DNA from: Ignavibacteriota bacterium
Lineage (GTDB): Bacteria > Bacteroidota > Ignavibacteria > Kapaibacteriales > UBA2268
NCBI GenBank assembly: GCA_016219595.1
Contig: JACRLY010000045.1
Coordinates: 21,211 to 75,586, forward strand
Length of the DNA stretch: 54,376 nt
Direction of reading: 5' to 3'
The position numbers and the translations under genes are program-made. This document shows positions 35,499 to 44,980 of the stretch, one piece after another; the stretch's first letter is position 1, and each line of letters begins with the position of its first letter. Below the pieces are notes generated by a model. It made no database searches. It saw only the letters and a program-made list of their open reading frames with translations, and was not told where the DNA came from.

Positions 35499-37736
35499 AT
35501 GGCATTAAAATTAGTAAAAGTTACAAACGATATAAATTCAGGATTACTCGATAAATTAAACGAAGCACAGCAGGAGGGTGTTAAAACCATTGACGGACCC
35601 CTGCTGATTATTGCAGGTGCAGGAAGCGGCAAGACCCGCGTCCTGACTCACCGCATAGCCTACCTGATCGAACAGGGAATTAATCCATATAATATACTGG
35701 CACTCACTTTTACAAATAAAGCCGCAAAGGAAATGCTTGAAAGAATTTCGAGAATTGTCCCTCCCGAATCAGCAAATAAAGTCTGGGCGGGAACATTCCA
35801 TTCTATCTTTGCAAGGCTATTGAGGTATGAAGCGAATTCTATAGGATTTACAAGTTCATTCTCAATATACGACACTGAAGATTCATTAAGTGCTGTCAAA
35901 GGTATTATGAATAATCTCGGAGTCAATCAGCAGAAATTTTCACCCCAAAGTATGATAGGTAGGATTTCTTGGGCAAAGAACCAGATGATTGATATCGAAG
36001 CATATTCAAATTCGGCAGAAAGTGAGCTCGAAAAACAAACTTCGGTAATTTATAATGAATACCAAAAGGCATTGCAGTCAAACAATGCTATGGATTTCGA
36101 CGACCTGCTCATTAATATGATTGAAGTGTTAAAACATTCCGATGACATTCTTGATAAATATCAGAACAAATTCAGATACATACTTGTTGATGAGTACCAG
36201 GACACTAACCGTGCTCAATATATAGTAATCAATATGCTGGCAAAAAAGCATAAGAACATCTGTGTCGTGGGTGATGATGCTCAGAGTATATACAGATGGC
36301 GCGGCGCCGACATTCGCAATATTCTGGATTTTCAGAAAGATTATATTGAAGCAAAAGTTGTACGGCTGGAGCAGAATTACCGTTCAACAAAGACTATACT
36401 CGGTGCGGCGGATTCTGTAATTAAATACAACCGCAAACAGCTTTCCAAAACATTGTGGACTGACAATATTGATGGTGAGCCGGTCAAAATTATTGAGTCA
36501 TCGGATGATAAGGAAGAGGCAGAGAGAGTCGTGAGTATTGTTTCTGAAAATTCTAAAAGCGGGAATTTTTCTCATAAAGATTTTGCCATTTTATACAGAA
36601 CCAATGCACAATCGCTTGCGCTCGAGAATGCATTCAAGAAAGTACAGATTCCATATATAATCATTGGTGGTATTTCATTTTACCAGCGAAAAGAAATAAA
36701 GGATGTACTGGCATATCTCAAGCTTTTGGTGAACAGGCAGGATTCAGAATCATTAATCAGAATCATAAATGAGCCGCCGAGAGGCATCGGTCCTACTTCA
36801 TTGAAATATATTAAGGGATTTGCAGAAAAGCACAATATATCGCTTTATGATGCATTTCTCAGGGTGAATGAAAATGAACATCTTCAGCAGAGAGCAAAGG
36901 AATCTGCATCTAAATTCATAGCATTTATCGAAAATTACCGCTCATTAGCAGGTAATTCGGAACCAGGTAAACTCGCAGAGCAATATATTTCCGAAACCGG
37001 GATATTGCAAATGTACAGGGAAATTAACACAGAAGATTCCCTTGACAGGTGGAATAATATACAGCAATTCCTTTCGGATTTTGTCGATTATTTTAACAGA
37101 AATGAAGAAGCACAGTTCGGGGATTACCTGAACCAACTTTCTTTGCTAACTGACTTCGACCAAAAGGATACATCGCAGGAACAGGTTAAGATGATGACAC
37201 TTCATTCTGCTAAAGGTTTGGAATTCCCTGTTGTTATTATTGCAGGTCTGGAACATGGATTGATGCCTTTACTCAGAGCCGACAGCCATTTTGAAGAAGA
37301 AGAGGAAGAAAGACGATTGTTTTACGTCGGAATAACGAGAGCAGAAAAACTACTTTACCTGACTTATGCAAGAAACAGGATGAGATTCGGCTCCTATTCT
37401 ACTTCATCTCCAAGTAAGTTTATAAATGAAATTGACCAAAAGTATCTTGAATATTCTCAAAGGCTGAATAACGTCATCTCATATCAGCCTATTAAAAATG
37501 ACTTTCAAAAACCATTTCCGTCTATTAGTTTTAAACCAAAAAAGGAAATTACATCATCTCAGGATGAATTTATCAATAAATTCAAAACAGGTGACTGGGT
37601 AAATCACTCCCATTTCGGCAAAGGGAAAATCATGGCAATGGTTGGAACGGGTAATAATGCCAAGGCGGTTGTTAATTTCAATTCAGTCGGGAAGAAAGTA
37701 TTAATGCTTCAGTATGCAAAACTTGAGAAAGCCTGA
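35499..37736 (+). CDS. Superfamily 1 DNA helicase UvrD/PcrA
   Basis: 745 residues. Helicase motifs in order: Q motif LNEAQQEGVKTIDGPLLIIA, Walker A GAGSGKTR, AGTFHSIFAR, DEYQDTNRAQY, GDDAQSIYRWRGA, EQNYRST, MTLHSAKGLEFPVV and YVGITRAEKLLYLT. The C-terminus (about 690-745, GDWVNHSHFGKGKIMAMVG) is the Tudor-like domain that in PcrA contacts RNA polymerase. The enzyme unwinds 3'-tailed DNA in nucleotide excision and mismatch repair and in clearing stalled polymerase. It stands alone on the plus strand, convergent with the SWIM remnant. Confidence 0.95.
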   Translation: MALKLVKVTNDINSGLLDKLNEAQQEGVKTIDGPLLIIAGAGSGKTRVLTHRIAYLIEQGINPYNILALTFTNKAAKEMLERISRIVPPESANKVWAGTFHSIFARLLRYEANSIGFTSSFSIYDTEDSLSAVKGIMNNLGVNQQKFSPQSMIGRISWAKNQMIDIEAYSNSAESELEKQTSVIYNEYQKALQSNNAMDFDDLLINMIEVLKHSDDILDKYQNKFRYILVDEYQDTNRAQYIVINMLAKKHKNICVVGDDAQSIYRWRGADIRNILDFQKDYIEAKVVRLEQNYRSTKTILGAADSVIKYNRKQLSKTLWTDNIDGEPVKIIESSDDKEEAERVVSIVSENSKSGNFSHKDFAILYRTNAQSLALENAFKKVQIPYIIIGGISFYQRKEIKDVLAYLKLLVNRQDSESLIRIINEPPRGIGPTSLKYIKGFAEKHNISLYDAFLRVNENEHLQQRAKESASKFIAFIENYRSLAGNSEPGKLAEQYISETGILQMYREINTEDSLDRWNNIQQFLSDFVDYFNRNEEAQFGDYLNQLSLLTDFDQKDTSQEQVKMMTLHSAKGLEFPVVIIAGLEHGLMPLLRADSHFEEEEEERRLFYVGITRAEKLLYLTYARNRMRFGSYSTSSPSKFINEIDQKYLEYSQRLNNVISYQPIKNDFQKPFPSISFKPKKEITSSQDEFINKFKTGDWVNHSHFGKGKIMAMVGTGNNAKAVVNFNSVGKKVLMLQYAKLEKA

Positions 37737-37741
37737 TATAA

Positions 37742-38035
37742 TTATTTCCTCCAGGTGATTTCCAATCCAACGGCTACTGCATGTTTGCAGTATTTTTTCT
37801 GATTGAGCCGGCAGGTACATTTCCAGTTTAGGAAATTTTTATTGAGAATGAATTCCACAGTCCTTTTTGTACCTCCACGAACAATTTCAGATACTTACCC
37901 TTCTGAATATGCAGTTATTTCTACATTTTTATTTTCATAAAGCTCTTTGCCCAATCGAAAATTCGAAGAAATTGAACATTCCCTGATAATGGTTTCATCT
38001 AATTTGAAAGATATTGATTCTTTTTCAGATTTCAT
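37742..38035 (-). pseudogene. SWIM zinc-finger protein interrupted by one stop codon
   Basis: A minus-strand frame of 98 codons opens with ATG at 38035 behind AAAGGA and ends with TAA at 37742. It encodes ESISFKLDETIIRECSISSN, then after an in-frame TAA (codon 47, 37895-37897) VSEIVRGGTKRTVEFILNKN and the SWIM motif WKCTCRLNQKKYCKHAVAV (CxC...CxH). Such small SWIM proteins are usual neighbours of SNF2-type helicases or stand alone. One substitution restores the frame, so this is either a recent null mutation or a sequencing error. The remainder of the spacer, 38036-38376, is very AT-rich and holds no gene I can see. Confidence 0.7.
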
Positions 38036-38376
38036 TTTTTTATTTCCTTTAGTATTAATTTACATGAAATATTTATATTATATATGATTAATCAAATACA
38101 CTTGTGTAGTTATTAACTAAAAATTATTAATTGTATTAATGTTCTAAATTATTAATTTTTATAATAACTAACAAAATACTTAGTATAATAAAATAAAAAT
38201 TTTAAATACAGAAAATAGATTTATTTACCAATATTATTGAAATATATTGATTGCTATAGATTTCTGTAAAATACTTGTTGTAAATGTGGAAAACTTTTCT
38301 TAAAATGTACAATTCTAATTAAATACTTTTTAGTTCTTTAATTTATTATGGTTTTAATTTTTTGGAGTTTGTTATT

Positions 38377-38913
38377 ATGTCAGATAAGAAAGCAGATTTA
38401 GCTGGTCCGGGTATAAGCACATACCCCGAGGTGGAGAAAATTCTCCCAAATGATTATCAATCGATTTTGAACAAGAAGGACACACAGAAAGCAATCTATG
38501 CAGTGAAAGACTACATAGAAAAGAATTTATGCAAGGAACTGAATCTTTTCATGGTTCAGGTTCCGCTCATCGTAACCAGGGAAAGCGGAGTAAACGACAA
38601 TTTAGACCGTGACGGCTCACGCACACCTGTTGAGTTCCCATGCGGACTTGGAATAAATCCCAGGCTCAATGCACAAGTTGTTCAGGCGGCAACAAAATGG
38701 AAACGCCCGGCTCTGAAGCAATTTGATTGCAAAGTAGGAGAAGGCATTAACACTGATATGCGTGCTGTCCGCAAAGATTATTTCCTCGACCATGACCACA
38801 GCTCTTACGTTGACCAGTGGGATTGGGAAAGAGTGATGACCATGGAACAAAGAAATCTTGCATTCTTGAAAGAGATAGTTACTAAAAATCTGGAAAGTTA
38901 TAACAGGTGCTGA
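38377..38913 (+). pseudogene. asnA: Aspartate-ammonia ligase AsnA, N-terminal part of a frameshifted gene
   Basis: 178 codons from the ATG at 38377, preceded by TTTTGGAG. It matches the N-terminal half of AsnA: VKDYIEKNLCKELNLFMVQV, TRESGVNDNLDRDGSRTPVE and LDHDHSSYVDQWDWERVM. The frame ends at 38913, but the missing linker (TGAEDFIQGMFPQL) continues in the next frame. One extra base near 38898-38903 explains the break. The enzyme uses ammonia to make asparagine from aspartate with ATP and is about 330-345 residues when whole. Sequencing error, decay or programmed shift cannot be separated here. Confidence 0.85.
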
Positions 38914-38929
38914 AGATTTTATCCAGGGA

Positions 38930-39505
38930 ATGTTTCCTCAATTAAAAGACCCGAAAGTTCCTAATCTTCCTAAGGAGCTTAAATTTATACATGCAGAAGA
39001 AATCCTCGAAATGTTTCCGGATCTGCCGCGTAAACAGAGGGAAACACAAATTCTTCAAAAGTTCCCTGCTGTGTTTATTATTGGTATAGGCTCAGTTCTT
39101 AAAGACGGCTATCCTCACGAGATGAGAGCAGCCGACTATGATGACTGGGTAACAGATACATCAAAAGAATCAGGTAAAGAAACATTCGGTTTAAACGGCG
39201 ACATCCTCGTTTGGAATCATATAACCAAACGCCGCCATGAGCTTTCATCCATGGGCATCCGTGTCATTAAGGAAACTTTAGTGAAACAGCTTGAAATAGC
39301 AGGTTTGAGCCATTATCTCGAACTGCCTTATCATAAAGCTATAATGAACGATGAGATTCCTTTGAGCGTTGGTGGAGGTATTGGTCAGGGACGTGTTCAG
39401 ATGCTTCTGCTTCGCAAAGCACATCTTGGCGAAGTAACGGTAACAGTTTGGCCCGATGAGCTTAAGAGAATTTGCAAAGAAAAAAATATTCACGTGCTTG
39501 AATAA
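38930..39505 (+). pseudogene. asnA: Aspartate-ammonia ligase AsnA, C-terminal part of a frameshifted gene
   Basis: 191 codons counted from the internal ATG at 38930, though homologous coding begins about 30 bp earlier. It carries KFIHAEEILEMFPDLPRKQR, the ATP-site segment PHEMRAADYDDW and the class II synthetase-like motif 3 GGGIGQGRVQMLLL. It completes the AsnA domain begun at 38377, one reading frame away. By itself it is unlikely to be a separate protein since there is no ribosome binding site at the internal ATG. Confidence 0.85.
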
Positions 39506-39548
39506 AATTTAATATTATAAATTTTATGTTAAGATTAATGAAATTGCA

Positions 39549-39590
39549 GGGACACAAAATTTTGTGTCCCTGGAGTTAGGGATTAACCCT
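39549..39590. repeat. Perfect 22-bp palindrome plus short dyad between asnA and parA
   Basis: GGGACACAAAA and its exact complement are adjacent at 39549-39570. A second dyad, TTAGGG-ATTAA-CCCTTA, follows at about 39577-39593. No T-run follows, so terminator function is doubtful; the GGGATTAACCC-type phrase recurs as GTAGGGTTAATCC at 49786. Confidence 0.65.
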
Positions 39591-39681
39591 TAGTTCATGA
39601 TAATCAGAAATCATGCTGCTTTTTTTAAATAGCAGCTATTTAATTCTATTGATTGTAATTATTCATTCCATCGAGGAAAAA

Positions 39682-40548
39682 ATGAAAATAATCTCTGCTA
39701 TAAATTTTAAAGGTGGTGTCGGTAAAACCACAATAACATGGCTGCTTGCAAAATTCCTTGCCGTTAAAAATCAGAAAAATGTACTTGTTGTCGATATTGA
39801 CTCCCAAATGTGTCTCACACTGGCAGTTCATTTTGATGAGGAAAAAGGAAGATTTAAAAAAGATTTTGAGAGCTGGTATCTTCAACATATTAAAAACAAA
39901 AAGACCTTTTTAGACGCACTCGAATCATTTGAAAAAGGGAAAGGTAATTTCCTCGATTATCCAATCAGCGCCTCGATGATATATAAAATGAGCGAGAAAC
40001 TGCACTTTATTCCATCAACTGACGACATGTACTGGCTTGAATCAGATATCAGCAACAGGGATAGAGTCAAAAGCTTCGTCAAAGTATTTCTCAATAAATT
40101 AGAACACACTACAAACTTCGATTATGACTATGTCTTCTTCGACTGCCCGGCTTATTTCAATGCTCTGACTCATTCAGTTCTTAGTAATTCTGACTTGATA
40201 ATAATACCTGTTAATCCGGATGTGTTTGCCTCTACCGACATTAACGAAATGCTCGAAGGATTAAGCCGCAGGATACAGCCATTGCCGCCGGCAAAAATCG
40301 GTGTTGTCATGAACAAAGCAAAAACGATGAGAGACGTTTACCTCACACCTGAATCCAAAAAATTTCTCAAAGATGCAAAGCAAGCAAAAACCTCAATAGA
40401 ACATCGTGGAATATCAATCGAAGTGTTCGATAGCTGCATCCCTGAAAAAGGGGACATCAAAAAAGCAATGCCAACAGAAAAGTTCCCACAGGAATTTGAA
40501 GAGTGTTTCAGCAGTCTCTGGTCAAAGCTGAAGGGTTTGGTGGAGTAG
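39682..40548 (+). CDS. Orphan ParA-family ATPase
   Basis: 288 residues from the ATG at 39682, which has GAGGAAAAA directly upstream; an earlier in-frame ATG would add a hydrophobic leader foreign to the family. The deviant Walker A is KGGVGKTT (residues 10-17), followed by VLVVDIDSQM and the FDCPAYFNALT region. ParA proteins drive chromosome, plasmid or protein-cargo positioning. No parB or centromere-like repeats are next to it, and the C-terminal region (VMNKAKTMRDVYLTPESKKF) is longer than minimal ParA, so a cargo-positioning role is as likely as DNA partition. Confidence 0.88.
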   Translation: MKIISAINFKGGVGKTTITWLLAKFLAVKNQKNVLVVDIDSQMCLTLAVHFDEEKGRFKKDFESWYLQHIKNKKTFLDALESFEKGKGNFLDYPISASMIYKMSEKLHFIPSTDDMYWLESDISNRDRVKSFVKVFLNKLEHTTNFDYDYVFFDCPAYFNALTHSVLSNSDLIIIPVNPDVFASTDINEMLEGLSRRIQPLPPAKIGVVMNKAKTMRDVYLTPESKKFLKDAKQAKTSIEHRGISIEVFDSCIPEKGDIKKAMPTEKFPQEFEECFSSLWSKLKGLVE

Positions 40549-40568
40549 TGAATGAGTATATATTACCT

Positions 40569-42257
40569 TCAGATAATAAATTTACTGCTAACCGCTTTAC
40601 CTTGATATTTTAATACGACTATATAAGCACCTGACGAAAGACCACCGCAATCTACATTTAAAGTATGTCCGCCAATGCTATACCACTTGGTTTTCACAGG
40701 CTCCAGCGAAGGTTTTCCGCTAATATCATATATCGAAATATCAACGGAGTTATCTTCAGTAAGATAAAAATAAATATTCAGGTCCTTGCTTGTGGAATTT
40801 GAGAAAAAAGTAAACAGTGATTGAAAATTATTTGCATTATCATCATCAACCGAACTGCCGGGATTGTATTCATAGCATCCAATGTCAGGTGTGGCATCAC
40901 GCTGAATACTGTCGTGGTCATAAGAATATCCGTTAGCCGAACTGCCTTTATCAATCGGAAAACTACCTGACCTGAGATGGAAGTCCTGTCCCTGGCGGTT
41001 CACAAACATTGAATCAATGTTTTTAACAAAATAGGAATGTGCATCCTGTCCGGATGAAGCCTGCCAGTCAGCAAGCATATCAGAGTTGTAATCAATCCCC
41101 TCACCCTTAACATCATTAATATAATTAAATTCAATAGTAGAATTTATAATGTTGTAATCCCCTGTATAGGTTGCATGACTGTCTGCCATAAAGACTAATC
41201 CTTTCGGCACAACATCAGGAGTATATTCAATCCCTCCGACAATAAGTGAATTGAACATATTCAGCTTTTTGGTTGTTCCCTCTACGGAAACATTATTAGA
41301 CCCATTATCAACCGCAGTGCAGTTTATTACATTTGTTACAGTCATTTTATTTATTGGAACATTAGCGTCATTTTGATCCAGTTCGATACCTGTACTGATA
41401 TTATTATAGGACAAGCAATTGAACAAGAACACAGTGTCAGCCCAGCATTTGAATCCACCACCGCTAAGATAAGTCGTATTATGAGATGTACAGTTGATTG
41501 CTGTAATATTATTCCCGTCGAGGTCGAAACCATCACCGACACGTGCTGCAGTGCAGTTGATGAGTGTAACATTTCTTTCATTATTATGCCCGAAAGCAAA
41601 TCCATCAGCATTACCATCCGGATTATGTATAGGTGTTGTAAAATCAGCATCGTGGGAATAGCAATTTATAAGAGTTACGTTAGTAATCTCATTTTCCGGA
41701 CCGATTTCTTCATTTGCAGTTGCATCGAAACCAAAATTTCCGAATCTATACATCTCGCAATTTCGAAGTGTTATGTAATGTGTGCCTCCGTAAACAGAAA
41801 TGCCGTAATCCATATCATGTGCTTTACAGTTTGTTATTTCAACATGGTTTGCAGGAAAAGTTATTACCATTCCTGAGTTCCAGCACGAGTCTTCAATTCC
41901 TTCTAATTTAATATAAGAATTTTGAATGACAATAGCATTTCCTTGATATTCGATTCCTTGCAGTAAAACACTTTCACCGTTATATGCACGGATTACTATA
42001 GCTCCGTCTTTCATATCTGTTCCGTTATTAACTGTATTAATACTTTGCTGATAATTACCGCCTCGAATATTAAGTGTATCACCTGCGGTAACTATGGTTA
42101 AGGCAAATTCAAATGTTCGCCAGGGAGTATTTACAGAACCGTCATTACCGTCATCGCCGTTAGTGGCTACAAAATAAGCTCTGGAGATAGCAGAATTATA
42201 ACATGACAATAATATGATTAAGCAGAAAGAAACCGGGTAGAAGAAATTATTCTTCAT
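40569..42257 (-). CDS. Secreted right-handed beta-helix protein with T9SS sorting domain
   Basis: 562 residues from the ATG at 42257 behind GGGGAAT. Signal peptide 1-25; YFVATNGDDGNDGSVNTPWR is the DUF1565-type start of polysaccharide-lyase-like helices; repeated short strands with NVTLINC, NITAINC and NVINCTA turns form the beta-helix (about 60-400); the C-terminal 85 residues are a T9SS sorting domain (DNSVDISIYDISGKP, GAYIVVLKYQGKAVSSKFII). Relatives include pectate-lyase-like and carbohydrate-binding surface proteins, but no catalytic triad is evident. Surface-exported by T9SS is well supported; substrate unknown. Confidence 0.82.
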   Translation of the reverse strand: MKNNFFYPVSFCLIILLSCYNSAISRAYFVATNGDDGNDGSVNTPWRTFEFALTIVTAGDTLNIRGGNYQQSINTVNNGTDMKDGAIVIRAYNGESVLLQGIEYQGNAIVIQNSYIKLEGIEDSCWNSGMVITFPANHVEITNCKAHDMDYGISVYGGTHYITLRNCEMYRFGNFGFDATANEEIGPENEITNVTLINCYSHDADFTTPIHNPDGNADGFAFGHNNERNVTLINCTAARVGDGFDLDGNNITAINCTSHNTTYLSGGGFKCWADTVFLFNCLSYNNISTGIELDQNDANVPINKMTVTNVINCTAVDNGSNNVSVEGTTKKLNMFNSLIVGGIEYTPDVVPKGLVFMADSHATYTGDYNIINSTIEFNYINDVKGEGIDYNSDMLADWQASSGQDAHSYFVKNIDSMFVNRQGQDFHLRSGSFPIDKGSSANGYSYDHDSIQRDATPDIGCYEYNPGSSVDDDNANNFQSLFTFFSNSTSKDLNIYFYLTEDNSVDISIYDISGKPSLEPVKTKWYSIGGHTLNVDCGGLSSGAYIVVLKYQGKAVSSKFII

Positions 42258-42344
42258 AAAATTCCCCACAATAAAATGTAAAAAATATTAACTAGGATGA
42301 AATTAATTAACTAATATAACCTAAAACAAAAGTGCTTATATTTA

Positions 42345-43505
42345 CTAATATAATTTATTAAAATCTATAAGATTATCATCTGAAAATATTATTCTTTTAA
42401 TAAATTTTAGAGTTTCAAAATCGAAAATGTAAAGACCACCTCTATATGTTCTAACGTATAAATTGTTACCAGCCCTTACTAATTGTGTTGGGTTATTCAT
42501 TGCAGAGTAATCTGGAAATTTCAATTCAAAATCAAAATTAATAAACCTTTTTACTGTTTTATTATTAATAATAGCAATACCATTATACATACCAATAATA
42601 ATTGAATTTGATAAACTATCAAAATATATTGTTTCAAATGAACTTAAATAAGGTTTTTTCTCGAAATCTTTTAAACGATAAAGTTCAGCTTTAAGCACTT
42701 CTTTAAAACCATTATTGAATTGATATAATTTCCCAATCATCATTCCCATATGGGCTAAACCTGATGTTATATACAATGAATCGTTTAGAATAAGTGCTTT
42801 ATTTATATTTGTAATATTTATTAATTTAACTTTATTTTTTATTAAATCAAATTCTAGTCCGTAACCACCAAATTCACCTTCATCCTTAAAAATATAAAAC
42901 TTATTATTATATAAAGCAGTAGCTCCATTATTAACATCTATAAAATTCGTTAGACTTTTTATTCTATAAATCCTTTTTGAATATTTTTTTAAAATAAAAC
43001 TTAAATCTTTTTTCAATATAGTACCATTATTATAATCCATGATAAAGAGTGTATCACCTACAAGAAAAGTTGGATTTATACTGGCATCAATTAATATCGG
43101 TTTTTCAGAAACATCAATTAAAAATGTTTTTTTATTATCATAAATAGTAAATTTATCATTTGATTTCTTTTTCACAAATAATGATTGACCGGAATTGTAC
43201 TTTTGAAAATCTTCAATTAATGAATCATCTTTTAATAAAGGATGAAATAAAAAATTTTTAAATCTAAATAACTTATATAAACTGTCGCCATTATAATACT
43301 TATACGTTAAAAATAGTGTGTCATTATCGATAATTCCAATTTTGATTATCTCTGGTTGTTTTTTATAGAGTTCAACTAAATCTTCTGGAATGACATAAAT
43401 TGATAAACCAGTAGAATCATTTTGATGTATTTTATCATTTATAGGTTTTTGAGTATCGCAACAACAAAGGAGTACTATATACAATATTAATATAGGATAT
43501 TTCAT
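42345..43505 (-). CDS. Lipoprotein, possible beta-propeller
   Basis: 386 residues from the ATG at 43505, giving a short signal with lipobox LLCC; a longer frame to 43556 is unlikely. Repeated blocks of the type GDTLFIMDYNN, NNKFYIFKDEG, NDSLYITSGLAHMG and GNNLYVRTYRGGLYIFDFET, spaced about 40-55 residues, suggest a propeller of short blades. No known family recognised. Lysine- and isoleucine-rich composition is more extreme than in neighbours, which may hint at a divergent or transferred gene. It starts close to the zinc-finger gene at 43556. Confidence 0.65.
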   Translation of the reverse strand: MKYPILILYIVLLCCCDTQKPINDKIHQNDSTGLSIYVIPEDLVELYKKQPEIIKIGIIDNDTLFLTYKYYNGDSLYKLFRFKNFLFHPLLKDDSLIEDFQKYNSGQSLFVKKKSNDKFTIYDNKKTFLIDVSEKPILIDASINPTFLVGDTLFIMDYNNGTILKKDLSFILKKYSKRIYRIKSLTNFIDVNNGATALYNNKFYIFKDEGEFGGYGLEFDLIKNKVKLINITNINKALILNDSLYITSGLAHMGMMIGKLYQFNNGFKEVLKAELYRLKDFEKKPYLSSFETIYFDSLSNSIIIGMYNGIAIINNKTVKRFINFDFELKFPDYSAMNNPTQLVRAGNNLYVRTYRGGLYIFDFETLKFIKRIIFSDDNLIDFNKLY

Positions 43506-43555
43506 TTTATTCCATGTGACGCTTGTACACAAAATCAGAATTAAGATTATTAACA

Positions 43556-43801
43556 CTAAGCATACTCAAATGCTTTTGCTTTGATATACTTCTTCGGTTT
43601 TCCATAAATAATGCTTTGAATGTGTGCTAATGTATCACGTGTAAAACTTTCGTCTCCACATTTTTTACAAATTTTCGCAGGGATTTTATCAACAACAATA
43701 ACCTCGCCGTCAATACTAAATACCTTATTGACTTTACCCTCGGTGAATACAAGTGAACCGCAATTTGTACAATGTTCTCTTATTTTCTCAATTGATTTCA
43801 A
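43556..43801 (-). CDS. YgiT/MqsA-type zinc-finger protein
   Basis: 81 residues. Two CxxC pairs (CTNCG near residue 11 and CKKCG near 45) flank an antiparallel segment, as in the zinc-binding N-domain of MqsA antitoxins. The C-terminus has only a short helix (FTRDTLAHIQSIIYGKPKKY) instead of a full Xre domain. In the usual pair a small DUF4258 or MqsR toxin is encoded just before; none is visible in 43802-43969. Likely an orphan or stand-alone antitoxin-like protein. Confidence 0.75.
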   Translation of the reverse strand: MKSIEKIREHCTNCGSLVFTEGKVNKVFSIDGEVIVVDKIPAKICKKCGDESFTRDTLAHIQSIIYGKPKKYIKAKAFEYA

Positions 43802-43892
43802 TTATAATTATATTTTAATTTGCTTAATTGAAAAAATTTTAATTCAATTTACAAATTTAATTTTCTTTAATTAATTTTCCACATAAACTATT

Positions 43893-43900
43893 TATATTTG
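43893..43900 (+). promoter_or_regulatory. Possible -7 box for the triheme cytochrome
   Basis: TATATTTG matches TAnnTTTG 70 bp upstream of the ATG at 43970. I see no good TTTG at the -33 distance, so this is weak. Confidence 0.3.
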
Positions 43901-43969
43901 TAATAAAGAAAAATAATAGCGTATTCAATATTTATTTCAATATTAAATTCAATAGTCATTGGAGGAAAT

Positions 43970-44575
43970 ATGTTTAAAAAAGTGCGTACTTATCTGTTTA
44001 TTTTACTATCACTGATTTTACTATTCTTATTCTTCAACGATGTTTTCACTAACGGTCAGCAGGATTCGACACTATTTACAAAAGATTCAGCAGTAGTAAT
44101 CCTGGATTCCATTTCAGCACCCAAAGATTCAATTTCAGTACCTACTATTTCCGGAATAACGGCAGAAGACAAATATCCTCACGCTTGCGTCAGTTGTCAT
44201 AAGAATTATAAAGAAATGTATTTTGATGGTCGAATAAGTACCATTTTGAAGGAATGGAGTGAAAAAGGTGTTGATGAAAAATTACTTGCAAAAATTCAAG
44301 CTGGCGCACCCGATGGTGTTAATCTCAAAGGAAAACACTCCTACAAATCGAATGATAATACAAGCATTCCTGAGGATTGTAATAAATGTCACGGAAAATC
44401 AATGAAAACAGCTCTGCCTTTATCTCAGTTAGTCCACATTATTCATCTTAATGGAGGCAAGGATAATCACTACATTACTATGTTCCGGGGAGAATGTACG
44501 CACTGCCATAAACTTGACATGAAAACAGGAATTTGGTCTGTTCCCAATGGAAAGGAAAACGAAGAAGAGAAATAG
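43970..44575 (+). CDS. Membrane-anchored triheme c-type cytochrome
   Basis: 201 residues with a strong TTGGAGGAAAT ribosome binding site. An uncleaved-looking N-terminal anchor (8-25) is followed by a serine/aspartate-rich linker and three haem motifs: CVSCH, CNKCH and CTHCH, at about residues 73, 137 and 176, with several free histidines (VHIIHLNGG) as distal ligands. It should transfer electrons on the periplasmic side. No partner enzyme is adjacent; with the fused nitrite reductase at 5086 this is the second multihaem protein in the window. Exact pathway unknown. Confidence 0.85.
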   Translation: MFKKVRTYLFILLSLILLFLFFNDVFTNGQQDSTLFTKDSAVVILDSISAPKDSISVPTISGITAEDKYPHACVSCHKNYKEMYFDGRISTILKEWSEKGVDEKLLAKIQAGAPDGVNLKGKHSYKSNDNTSIPEDCNKCHGKSMKTALPLSQLVHIIHLNGGKDNHYITMFRGECTHCHKLDMKTGIWSVPNGKENEEEK

Positions 44576-44637
44576 TTAAAAATAAAGTAACAGCTAAAAA
44601 GAAATACAGGTTTGTTTTTTAAAACATACTTATAAAA

Positions 44638-44958
44638 CTATTTCATCTTCACCTGTTTAGCTACATAGATATATGATTTCTCAACCAATTTTTTCCATTG
44701 GGTTGAATGTTCATTCGGTAACCGCACCCATTCTTTCATGGGCCTACCATTCATCGGGTCGAAATGTTTTGTTCCTTTCAACTTTAATATTTTGTCAACA
44801 TCATCAACATTTAATTTGACAACTATTTCATCCTTCCACAGCATAGCAAATGCCTTGCCTTTTGAATTTTTTATGCACAATGTTCCGAACATTTTCCCGG
44901 TTTTTGAATCAGGGAAATCCACTGCTATTTTATGAAAAAGTTCTTCTGCTTTGGTCAT
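44638..44958 (-). CDS. TfoX/Sxy N-terminal-domain protein
   Basis: 106 residues forming one alpha/beta domain. KTGKMFGTLCIKNSKGKAFA and the diagnostic FDPMNGRPMKEWVRLP match the stand-alone TfoX_N family. In gamma-proteobacteria a two-domain relative controls competence; short single-domain versions elsewhere have no established function. Isolated gene between the cytochrome and a secreted protein. Confidence 0.75.
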   Translation of the reverse strand: MTKAEELFHKIAVDFPDSKTGKMFGTLCIKNSKGKAFAMLWKDEIVVKLNVDDVDKILKLKGTKHFDPMNGRPMKEWVRLPNEHSTQWKKLVEKSYIYVAKQVKMK

Positions 44959-44980
44959 AGTATGTTAACTGTTCTTTTTA

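Noticed and set aside
39549..39570. Terminator after asnA
   Set aside because: Perfect palindrome but followed by TGGAGTTAGG rather than a T-run; treated as a repeat.
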